Assembly (NCBI GenBank): GCA_964017235.1
Contig: OZ024939.1
Location: 41,828,241 to 41,892,240, forward strand
Length of the DNA: 64,000 nucleotides
From: Sabellastarte sp. h YS-2021
Lineage: Eukaryota; Annelida; Polychaeta; Sabellida; Sabellidae
Reading direction: 5' to 3'
Shown here: piece after piece, positions 25,601 to 37,600 of the stretch
Numbering within the stretch: the first letter of the stretch is position 1
How the letters are laid out: each line of letters starts with the position of its first letter
Position numbers and translations under genes: made by a program
The notes under the pieces: generated by a model
Databases searched by the model: none
Told to the model about the DNA's origin: nothing
Seen by the model: the letters and a program-made list of their open reading frames with translations, nothing else

Positions 25601-28600
25601 TTGGAAAATTCGTAATGATTAATTAATCATTAATTACTCGGCCATTTCTTGACCAATCAATGCCAAAATCTAATGATTTCCAGATTTTAATAGAATGAAT
25701 GTATTTGCCAAGTTTCAGGTGAATTGATAAAATTCCTTTCAAGTTATCATCCGGACAAGCTTCCCCATCAAAAAAAAGACATTTTTGGTCATGTGACCTC
25801 TCTGATTGGTTGAAATGTCACTGCAGCATATTCAAAAAAATTCCCCAAGGCTACTGCCTAAACCTGCCAAATTTGAAAAGAATCCGCCTAACGGTTACAG
25901 AGTTATAAGGAAAACAAAATGCGGAGCCTGAAGCTCTCCCATACACAAACAAGCGTCCCTTGCGGGACGCTTAATAGACCTCCCGAAGGAAGCACGTCAC
26001 AGTATGTTTTTTTTCTTTTTATAATTATTTACATATGAACAACTCTGCTGATCTGCTGAGCAGCCACTATAGCTCCCAGATGGTAGAGCTCCGAATCCGC
26101 CCATGCCACATCCTTCAGGTAAAATTGTGTGAAGGTATTATGTGACTTCCAGTGGCAGGCTGACAAGATATGTTCCACGGAGACTCCTGACTGGGAGGCC
26201 TTGGAAGCAGCAAAGGCCCTGACATCATGGGCTTTAACCTGATATAAAGTGTGGGCCTCCTGGTCAGAGAGCTCATAGCATAGGATCAGTCTGTTTGATC
26301 CATGAGGAGATAGTGGCAGGTGAGATGTCTTTGTTGAAACCTTTCTTGAAAGAGACAAAGACCAACTCTTTATTCTGCCTGAGGTCCGAGGTCCTGTCCA
26401 AATAGTAGTGTAATGCTCTGATGGGACAGAGGGACCTGTCAGACTTGAGGGACCTGTCCAGAGTTGGGGCCAGGGCTGGTATAACCACTGGGGCCACACT
26501 GTCTGGACCCTCTTTGGCCAGCTGGTTCTTGGAAAGAAAGCTGGGTGATGGATACAGGGACACCTTTGACCAGTCAGATTGGTGTCCAATATTTCTGTTT
26601 TGCCAAACATGTATCTCACTTCTGCACTTGTCCAAGGGAGCCTTAGTTAGCTGGTGTAATACCAGGGACAGGTTCCAGGAGGGGATACCTATCCAGGAGA
26701 CGAGTGAGATTTTCGTCTTTGGTGATGTTGAACGGTGAATTACCTAGTTTATCAGCAATGGCTGACCTGTAACCATCAATGGTGCTGGGCTGTAACTTCC
26801 TGTCCTCAAAAAGGTACACAAGAAAGTCAGCAACTGACTTTACAGGGGGTGCCCTGAAGTCCACCTGATTAGTGATGCACCAATTTTTAAAAAAGGTCCA
26901 CTTTGCCTCATAGACTGATCTGGTTGATCCTCTTTGAGGAGCCTCAATCCTTGCTGCCACTGCCTCAGAGAAGCCCTGCTCCTTGATTGCTGTGGCTCTA
27001 GGAGCCATACATGGAGATTTAGATTTGTCAGATTTCTGTGAGGGATCTGATTGAATGGCTGTGTTAACAGGTTGGGCAAGGGGGGGGGGCAGGCTTAGTG
27101 GGATCTGACCGGACATGATCACTAGATCCCAAAACCAAGGCATGTTGGGCCACCCCGGAGCAATCAGGATGATTCTCTTGCATGGTGAGTCCTGCAACTT
27201 CTCCACCACTTTGCCCAAGATGGCTGCTGGTGGGAAGGCATATGCATCCAGATCCTCCCATGGCAGACTGAGTGCATCCACTGCTGTGGCCAGGGGATCC
27301 GGTACTGGTGACACAAACTGAGGTAACTTGTTGTTGAACCTCGTGGCAAATAGGTCTATCTGAGGCCGGTGCCACCTGCTGCATATAGTTTGGAAGACCT
27401 CTGGAAGGAGGGACCACTCTGTTTGAATGGAATGGCCTAATCGGGATAGCTTGTCTGCTACCACGTTCAGCCGGGCCAGGATGTGTCGGGCTTTGAGAGT
27501 TACTTGATGTCTGGTACATCAGGTCAAGATTCTCCATAGTAGGGCACACAGTGGGCCCGACCTCATGCCTCCTTCCTTGTTTATGTAGTATACTACTGTA
27601 GTGTTGTCGGTTGCAACAAGTACTATCTTGTCGATACAGAGGTCTTGGAACTCTTGCAGTGCCAGAAAGACTGCTTTTAGTTCCAGATAGTTTATGTGCA
27701 GCTCGCTTTCTGGTAGTGACCATTGGGTGTAATGATTGGCCTATAAGAACGTTGTCTTCCTGTAGCCACCATTGTAAGTGGGGGTGCAGTGACCTGGGAA
27801 TTGGGATCACCTTGTCTAGTGACTCGGGTACCCTCCAGTTGTTTTTGAGATGCCACTGTATGGGTCTCATGTGTAGTCGGCCTAAGTGAACTTGCTTTTC
27901 TGTGGCAATCACCTATCAGTGACATGAACTGCTGGACCGGACAGGCCAGCAGTGACAGTATTTCTGATATTTTGTCCTGGAGGTTCTGCCAACATTCCGG
28001 TGTAGGTCGGACCCGACCGGCCCTGAGGTCGAACTGGTAACGTACAAAATCGAAGATCTGTTTTGGTTCCAGTTCTGACTTTTCCAAATTCACCAGCCAA
28101 CCTAGTTCTTGGCATATTTTCACTAGATCCTGAGTATGCTGGAGACAGGCCTGGTGGGATCTGGCTCTCACCAACCAGTGATCTAGGTACTGGTGGATCC
28201 TTATACCCTTGTGTATGGCCATCAGTTTTACCTCTTTTGCTACTAGAGTGAACTCCAAGGGTGCTGTACACAAAATGAACGGTAGAGGTTTGAACTGGTA
28301 TGTCTGACCCTGGACATGAAATCTCAGATATTTCCTGGACTGTTCCTGTATTGGAATATGGAAGTAAGCGTCCTTGAAATCTATTAAGGTGACCCACTCT
28401 CCTTGTTGGAGAGATGTTCTGATGGTTTCCGGTGTCTCCATCTTGAATTTCTCCGCCTTGAGGAAAAGATTCAATTTGCTCAGGTCTAATATAGGTCTCC
28501 ATTTGTTGTTGGGCTTTGGGACTAAAAATAGTTGGTTGAAAAAAACCCAGAGATGTTTGATTTTGTACTAGCACCACTGTGTTTTTTTCTATAAGCTGAT

Positions 28601-31600
28601 GTAATGCCTCCAGCATGTAGATGTTCCAGTGGGGATTGACAGCAGCTATTGTCCATTGGATAGGGTATTAACTTATAAAAATTTAATTTACTTCTTAAAT
28701 TTGCAATTTTATTGCGTTAATACATCCTATCCAATGGACAATAGCTGAATAACTACCGCTTGGTTGGCGGGTAAGTTACTAGGGATCAAATTGAACTCAT
28801 ACTCAGCAGTGAAGATAGGTACCTTGTAAGCCTGGGCAGACCTTGAGGTCGGAAACCCGTAAGGCTGTGGTCGAATATCATCATCCGGTTATGGAGGTTG
28901 AACCGTCAGAAACGACCTCGATACCGTACCCCCCCACCCCCTTTTTGTTTATCAGACCTACTCTGAAGTAAGGGAGGAGAGGGATGAGTTCAGTCCCAAA
29001 GGCAAGTCTCCCGAAGGAAGCACATCTGAGATGATTTTTTTTTTTTTTTTTTTGTATTATTCTTAACTATATTACAAATGTACCCCATCTCCTCTAAGTA
29101 GTGGTCTGTTGGTGGATCTGTTGGGCAGCCACCACAGGACCAAGATGAAAAAGCTCTGAGTCAGCCCAAGCCACATCCTTCAGGTAGAACTGCGTGAAGG
29201 TATTGTGAGATTTCCAGTGACAGGCTGACAAGATCTGATCTAAGGAAACTCCCGATTGGAAAGCCTTAGAAGCAGCAAAAGCCCGAACATCATGAGCTTC
29301 AACTTGATGTAGGGTGTGGGCTTGATGATCTGAGAGCTCATAACAGAGGATCACAGTTTGTTTGATCCAGGAGGAGATGGTAGCAGGGGAGATGTCCTTG
29401 TCGAAGCCTTTCTTGAAGGAGACAAAGACCAATTCTTTACCCTGTCTCATGTCTGATGTCCTGTCCAGATAGTAGCGTAAGGCTCTGACCGGACAAAGGG
29501 ACCTGTCAGATTTGAGGGATCTGTCCAGGGTAGGAGCCAGGGCTGGTATGACCACTGGGGCTACACTCTCAGGACCCTCTTTGGCCAGCTGATTCTTGGA
29601 AAGAAAGCTGGGAGATGGGACCAGGGACACCTTAGACCAATCGGATTGGTGTCGGATGTTCTTATGCTGCCATGCATGGATCTCACTCCTTCTTTTACCC
29701 GAACCCAGGGCCAAAAGGAAGATAGTCTTGAAAGTCAAATGCTTCGGAGACGCCTCCCGGAGAGGTTCGAAGGGAGCCTTCATTAGCTGGTGCAGTACCA
29801 GGGAAAGGTTCCAGGAGGGTACTCCCCTCCGCCCTTTGGGTCTATCTCTGTGGAAACTGTCCAAGAGACGGGTGAGATTACCATCTTTGCTGATATTAAC
29901 TGTTGTATCACCTAGTTTATCAGCAATGGCAGAACTGTAGCCATCAATGGTACTGGGCTGCAGCTTCTTGTCCTCAAAGAGGTACATTAGGAAGTCAGCC
30001 ACAGACTTTACAGGTGGTGACCTAAAGTCCACCTGATTAGTGAAGCACCACTTTTTAAAAATGGTCCACTTTGCCTCATAGACTGATCTGGTTGATTTTC
30101 TTTGAGGAGCCTCAATTCTTGCTGCCACTGCCTCAGAGAAGCCCTGCTCTTTGATTTTTGTGGCTCTAGGAGCCATGCATGGAGATTTAGATTTGTCAGA
30201 TTTCTGTGAGGGATCTGATTGAAGGGCTGTGTCAGCAGATTGGGCAGGCTGAGAGGGACCTGGCTGGACATGGTCACCAAGTCCCAAAACCAAGGCATGT
30301 TGGGCCACCCCGGAGCAATCAGAATGAGTCTCTTGCAAGGGGAGTCCCGCAGCTTCTCCACCACTTTGCCCAATATGGGGGTCGGTGGGAAGGCGTATGC
30401 GTCCAGATCCTCCCATGGTAGAGTGAGTGCATCCACTGCTACAGCCAGGGTGTCCGGTACTGGAGAGACAAACAGAGGTAACTTGTGGTTGAACCTCGTG
30501 GCAAACAGGTCTATCTGAGGCCGGTGCCATTTGCTGCATAATCTTTGAAAAACGTCCGGGACGAGGGACCATTCTGTTTGGATGGTCTGATTTAGCCTGG
30601 ATAGCTTGTCTGCTATCACATTTAGTCGGCCAGGGATATGTCGGGCTTTTAGAGTCACTTGTCGCTGGGAACACCAGGTCAAGATTCTCCAAAGTAGGGC
30701 ACACAGCGGGCCCGACTTCATGCCTCCCTCTTTGTTTATGTAAGCCACTACCGTGGTATTGTCTGTGGCCACCAGGACTATTTTGTTGGTGCACAGATCT
30801 TGGAACTCTTTCAAGGCCAAAAGGACTGCTTTTAGTTCCAGGTAATTTATGTGCAGCTTGCTTTCCGGCACTGACCAGGACCCCCTTGCACTGAGCTCGT
30901 TTAAGTGAGCGCCCCACCCTTCTTTTGATGCGTCTGTAAAAATTTGCAGGGCATGCTTTATGGGGTGTAATGGTTGACCTTGGAGCACATTGCTTTCTTC
31001 TAGCCACCATTGCAAATGTGGGTGCAGGGATCTTGGTAGGGGGATGACCTTCTCTAGAGATTCCGGTACCCTACAATTGTTCTTGAGATGCCACTGTATG
31101 GGTCTCATATGCAACCGGCCTAGGTGAACTTGTTTCTCTGTGGCTGTTAACAGACCTATCAAGGACATGAACTGTCGGACCGGACAGGCCGGTAGTAACA
31201 GCAATGTTTGTATTTTCCCTTGAAGACTTTGCCACCGGTCCGGTGTCGGTCTGATCCGGCCGGACCTGAGGTCGAACTGGTAGCCTACGAAGTTGAAGAC
31301 CTGTTTGGGCTCCAGTTCTGATTTGTCTAAGTTCACCAGCCAGCCCAGATCCTGGTACATCTTGACCAGAATTTGGGTGTGATGGAGACAGGTTTGGTGG
31401 GATCTGGCTCTGACCAACCAGTCGTCTAGGTACTGGTGGATCCTTATACCCTTCTGTGAGGCCATCAGTTTCACTTCTTTGGCCACTACCATAAATTCCA
31501 TGGGAGCTGTGGACAGACCAAAGGGTAGTGCCTTGAATTGGTAAGTCCGGTCCTGGATATGAAATCTGAGGTATTTCCTGGATTGTTCCTGTATTGGTAT

Positions 31601-34600
31601 GTGGAAGTAGGCGTCTTTGAAGTCTACTGAGGTGACCCACTCCCCTTGTTGGAGGGATGTTCAGATGGTTTCCGGTGTTTCCATTTTGAACTTCTCCACT
31701 TTGAGGAAGAGGTTTAATTTGCTCAGATCCAGAATTGGTCTCCATTTGTTGTTGGGTTTGGGAACTAGAAAAAGTCGGTTGAAAAACCCCAGGGAAGTTG
31801 GATTTTGAACCAGTTCTATTGCATTTTTGTCTATAAGCTGATGCAATGCCTCCAACAGGTAGCTGTTCCTGTGGGGATTGGCAAAACAACTTATGACTGT
31901 AGGAAATCTTGCGAGTTTGGGTCGGTTCCAGAAGGGGAGGGTATAACCTTCCCTCAAGATTTGGATTGTTTTGGGTCCGGCTCCCAGATCTAGCCAAGTT
32001 TCCAAAAAGTTTTGAAGTCTGGCTCCTACAGGAAGACTTTGGGCAACATTTGGTACAACGGAAACAGAAGTGGCAAGAGACAATTGAGTGACACACAAAG
32101 CACTTTTCACAGATTTTAATTTGTAATCTTTGGTAGTACAAACTGCTGGCCCGGGACTTAAATGTTTCTTTTGCGATTGCCCGGGCGCAGCAGTGACAGG
32201 ATGAGCAACATAAACTTTTACATTTAACAAGTCTCTTGTCTGTTGGTGATGTGAGCTCCCGGCCAGCAGTCGTATAGGGAGCTTGCTTAAACTGTAACTG
32301 TCATTTGTACGACTGCTGGCCCTTGGCAGGTCTTGAGGAGTAAGAGGTAGTACGACCCTTGCCTTTTCTGTACTGCTTCTTCCCAATAGTTTTCCAGGCA
32401 GGCTTTTCTTGTCTGTAGTCCTTATTGTTTCCGGACTTCTTCTCCACACGTTCATAAGGGTGATAACGACCCTTGGTGTGTCCGGAAGCAGAGTGGCTTT
32501 TAGCTTCGAACTGGGCTATCTCCTCTTCGGCCCGCTTTATTGTGGTATCAGGGAAGAGAGTGGAGATATGAAGGGGTGCCGTTCGCAGAGCTGTAAGAGT
32601 GTCCTGTTTTATTCCAGTTTGGAGGTGGCTGAGGTACGCATCCCGGCGGACTAGGGTTAAGTTTCCCATGGTGATGAATACGAATTCGGACAAATGTTCC
32701 ATGGACTTTGCTGCCGCCTGAGAGATGCTGGCATTAAAGTCCAATAAATATTGTAACTCTTCAACAGCCGGTGACACTTTAGCTGAACCCTTGCCCTTCT
32801 GTTCTGATTTCCAAACCTTGAGTTGGTCTTTCATGCTCTGCTGGACCTTTACCAGGCAGCGATTGAAGCTAGCACTCTGATTGCATACAATGGATGCCTC
32901 TCTGGCCGACCTTTCCCACCTTCTTAAAGTTTCTTGTGAGATTCTGCGGGAAGCAGGAGGGGTAGAGCCAAGCCCCGTATACCTAGCTATGCGGCTGTAG
33001 CTACTGTTTAGTTTCACTGCGTCGGTGTGCCATGTTGAAACTTTAGAGGGTTCTGTTTTCTGGTCGGTATGTAGTCCGTACCACTTAGCCTGAGAGCATG
33101 GTGGCCTGAGAAAAATGTCCTTGGCCAGACCTCCGGCTTCAGAACCTCTGGAAGGGTAACCTTCCGACAGACTTAAGTTGAGCTTGGAAGGTTTTTTGCA
33201 CAGCCATTCTTCTGTGGGCATTTTGACAGAGACTTTACCCGGAGTAACAGTTTTGGGCCCAGCAAAGGGGTTATCTTCGGCTGTAGTAGCAGAACTGTCA
33301 ACTTCAGGGATATGGGTCCAGCCCATATAAGAGCGGATACCCTGCATCGTGTCCCGGTAAGTCTGCTCTTCTGATACCGGCTGATCTTGATCCATAGCAG
33401 AGAGCTCCGGGTCTTCCGATAGCTCTCCTTCTTCAACATACAAGTCAAGAGGAGGTCTATCCGACAAATCACTACCGGCCTCTGATGAAAAACTTGATAC
33501 ACTGTCCTGACGAGATCTATGTAGCACTGGTGATGCAGAATCTGCTGTGTCGGACGGAGTAGGCCGGTCGGTGAAGGCAGGTCGGTGAGAGCTCTGGTGG
33601 GAAGACGGGTCGGAGATAGTATCCGGTGGGAGATTTGTTCGATCAGTCTTGGTTTGACTGGCAGGCTGGTGCGTAAAAGCAGAGGAGACTTTTGAAGAAG
33701 CAGGTCGGCTGGGTTTTAGTTTGACTGGCCGGCTGATGCTTAGTAGCAGAGGAGCCCGTACCAGGAAACTTGGTCGTTGTTGAAGTCTGTTGACTGATCA
33801 TTGCTTTACTGGTCGGCTGATGCCTTTCGGCAGAGGAGCCAGTTCCAGGAAGCATAGCTGAAGAGGAAGGTCGGATGAAGGGTTCAGAAGAGTGAGTAAC
33901 AGAAGCTGGAGGTGAACGGGTCGGTGTGACTTTTATGTCAGCAGAGAACTTAGGTTCCATATTTCTGGCCAGGAGAAGGGCCTCCAGCCGGTTGAACCAT
34001 TCCGACCATTTAGTGTCTAATGTGGCTATCTTGTCGTCCGTAGAACCCTGAGAAGCTTTAGATGTAGAAGCAGAGGGAGATTTTTCCCGTTTTTGCAATC
34101 TTCTTTGTGTCCTTTTTGGCTTTCTTGTCTGGTGGGGGCTGAGTAGGTGAAACAGCTTGTTTTTCTACAGGCCCTATGACGGATACGTTTGAAGGATCTA
34201 CAAGTTCCTCACTGTCTTTGGCTGGGGTTGCTTTCAGCTTTTTTGCTTCTCTCTTTTCTTTTTTAATTCGATATGAGGGAGTGGCAAGCTGAAGGCGTTG
34301 TTCCTCAGAGAAGGCGTTGCAAATCTTACAATCCGTGGACTGGGGATTTTTAACACAGTCATCAGACCCCTTACCCTTCTCGCGACATCTTGCACAAAAA
34401 GCATGAGAGTCAAAGTTCGCCATTGCGTTGCCACAACTCCCTCTACGTTGTCCTGGGGACGACATGATAGTTCTAGAAGATGATGATAACAAATAAAACT
34501 GAAGATAATAAGTAATTCTAACATAAACGCTGATAATTCTTCGCTGAATAAAATTCCAAGTGCACAGTCATGCGCCAAACGAAAAAGATGCTATGACGTC

Positions 34601-37600
34601 ACTCTGTCTAGACAGGAAGGAAGTACGACACGCCATCTGGCGAGTGCACAGTACTGGGCCGGCCTAGCCGGTGGAGACACAGGACGTCTTTTTCTGACGT
34701 TTGGCGGGCCGGTCCGCGCCAACCGGATAAGCTATTGTCCATTGGATAGGATGTATTAACGCAATAAAAACACAGATCTGCATGCATTGAATAATTTATC
34801 ATCATCGATAGGTAAGATATCTTTTAAGAGTAACAGCATGTCTCTGGGCCTTGTACTTTTGGAGGAAGAACTTGTTGACGTGGACACCACAGAGTGATGC
34901 CATAATGTCAGCCGACTAACAAGTCATTTGAAATTAGTTTTTGAGTGATGTACACAAGGCAGCAGCATGATGGAGCTGAATCCAGTATGTCCCTGACTTT
35001 TACCTGGGGATATAATTAATGACAAACTAACCATGTAGGTCATGAGTTTCTTCAACACTTGCTCACTGGTCATTATAAAGTCTTTGGCTGTGTCTCCATC
35101 TGCTATATTGGCTAGAATACACAAGGCCTGTAAATACAAACAAATAATGGTGTTCAGTCATTAAAAGGTTTTGTTAAGGTTAATTTTGCTGAAAGTTCCT
35201 CTGTACCAAAGAAAACATTTCTGAGAAATCTTGAGCATTTAACAAGATGTCAAGGTATGATGGATTTGAAATTATTCAAAAAGTCTTTACACATGAATCT
35301 TTTTGCCAAGTTTTGATGAAGATTTAAAATCAAATAAAAGTGTTTTTGGTAATCGAAAACTTTTAAAACTTTCAATGCAGATTAAAAATCCAATGTAAAA
35401 GTATTTATATTTTCCAGTCTTCCTCACCTGTTCTTTAACGTCTGTACTGTGGTCACCTTCTAGTATTGCCAGGATTTCTTTCATTACCTGACTGCCATGT
35501 AACATCATGATCTGGTCAATGTGCTGCAAATAGCAAAACAAACTATAAACATCAATGCAATTCTTTTTCAATTAATCCTTTCTGAAATCATACTAAGTCC
35601 CATACTAGGTCCCTGTATTAACATCACAGTCATACTGGGGCCCTCTTGTAACATCATATACTAATGGTTTGATCAGTAAACCGGCACACCACATTCCGTT
35701 TCGTTTAGGTAGAAATGACGAAATCAGCAAAGAATATTTAAGTACCGGTTAGTGAAAACGCCATTACATTAGGCTTTCTATTGGTTAATACTTCGTCAAA
35801 ACAATAAAGAATATATACATTTGAGGAAATGGCTTAGATTTTTACTTTATATTCATGGTAAATGCAGTTTATAAACTTCAAAATATCTCGCGAATGCATA
35901 TTTGCTCTAAACAATGTAGCTCACGTACGTTTGTGTAAAATTTTTTACTATATCTTGCAAACTTTCAAAATCCCGGATTTCGTTCTGTTTCAAAGCCCCG
36001 AAGACCGATTTTTATTTTCAGAACCGCTCTGACCACTATCATATACATACTAAGACTTTGTGATAACATCAGTCACACTAGGACCTTGTATAAACATCAA
36101 AGTCATACTAGGACTAGGTAATAACATCAAAGTGCCTCGTTTTTACTAGGGCTGGGACGGGTGCTGACAAACGGCACCGAGTACTCGCCCTCTGACAACC
36201 GGCCCGAATTTGCGTAACCGCGAGATTTAGTACCTACCATTAGAAGTCTTCTGTAAACAAATAGTCGGTTCTGGAAATGAAACTTTTGAAGAAAAAAGTC
36301 TTCTATTTCACCAGATATTATAGAATATGGAGTAAATTATACGTTTTCAAGTGAAAATAACAAGTTTGATTGATATTATGTGACGGAAATGCTGAAATGT
36401 AGCATATTTTACACAAGTGTTTCATTACGTGGGCGATAATACAATACCTCGCCAGTAACCAAGTATTTAAAATGGACTCGAGTACTAGCAAAGATTGTCT
36501 CGTCTATCGAGGCTGGAGTACCCATTCGCAGCCCTAGTTTTTACGTCCCTTTTAATAGCTATGGTCATACCAGGACAGGCTCTCAGTGTGACGTGTCGCT
36601 GGGAGATTTGAAAGCATAACCACAGAGGTGGAATCTAAGTGACCACAGAGGTGGAATCTAAGTGACTCAATGCAAGACATCTTCACCACTCTCACAATGA
36701 GACCTCAGAATCTTGTATTAATACTGTATGCACAGAAGACTTAACCAGAACTGAACTGTTCTGTTGCTTCTCAATTTGTTATGAACAGCCTAACTTTAAC
36801 CGTCTAGACTTCTGTTATAAACACAATTCACAAACTATTAACAACTGTTTTGTACCTGAAAGTACCTGTTCTCTTTTAGAAACCCATCCAAAAAATCTCA
36901 CTGTTTGAGCATTTTGTAACAATCTTAATCAGAATACTTTAACATTTAATGAAGTTAATGGGTTTTTAAAAACTCAAATGAAAACTAGTAATCCCAAAAA
37001 AGTTTTGACTTACATGAATTGTTTAGTTAATTGGATTTTAATACACAACGATGAAAATTGTTAATATGAAAAAATCAAGTTTTTATATGAATTATGTTTT
37101 TTATATATGCAGATGAAATTTGTTAATCAGAAAAAGATTATTTACTTTAAATTTAGTAGATATAACGTCATTTAATAAGATCAAATGGATTTTGTAAATC
37201 TGACTAGTTTATGAGTTCATATTTACATGATTTAGATAGTTTTAATGGGTTCTAATTAGTTCTAATGTACTCAAATGAAAAGTGTTAATCAAAAAAGTTT
37301 GTATCTTGATATCTACATAAATTTATTTTTAATGGGATTTAATATAGTAAAATGAAGCTCGTTAATCAGCTATAGATATTAACAAGAGTTAGCTAGTTTT
37401 AACAGGTTAGTGTGTTGATAGTTATGTAAACAGTACAACCAGTATTCCACTTTTTGGTACCTTGTGGGTGAAATTACTAAATCTGCAACAAATATGCAAG
37501 AATTAGCTATTGAAAACATCATTATTTTAGGCTTTCTCATGGCCAATTTCTCATTAAAACCAATAAGATATGAATTTCAGGAACTACCTCATTTTTACTT

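Larger units (their letters stand above)
23558..28644 (-). mobile_element. DIRS-type retrotransposon copy C, truncated at both ends
   Basis: The low-coordinate ITR begins only at its inner 60 bp (ACCATGGCATTTACCATGAC). The ICR at 23657-23751 is complete. A 2-kb foreign repeat occupies 23991-25975. Recombinase (26029-27000) and RNase H/RT (27000-28644) follow. Homology to RT ends in GGGGATTGACAGCAGCT and joins the ICR of copy D, so the Cys-rich region, gag and high-coordinate ITR are missing. Confidence 0.82.
28645..34769 (-). mobile_element. DIRS-type retrotransposon copy D, best preserved coding region
   Basis: Sense order: 5' ITR (34769-34572), gag (34465-32301, broken), Cys-rich plus RT-RNase H frame (32455-30008, one stop), tyrosine recombinase (30176-29094, intact), C-tract leader (about 28929), ICR (28744-28645). 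The 3' ITR is missing because the ICR abuts copy C. DIRS elements use a tyrosine recombinase instead of a DDE integrase. No protease, DDE integrase or LTR is present. The 5' end adjoins a dispersed repeat at 34770. Confidence 0.9.

Noticed and set aside
29094-30176. Bacterial or phage integrase, i.e. contamination or lateral transfer
   Set aside because: The recombinase lies in a retroelement with RT, RNase H, ITRs and ICR, within introns of an animal gene with proper splice sites.
31071-32141. 356-codon ORF in copy D on a second frame
   Set aside because: Shadow of the Cys-rich/RT frame; the conserved RT motifs are in the other frame.
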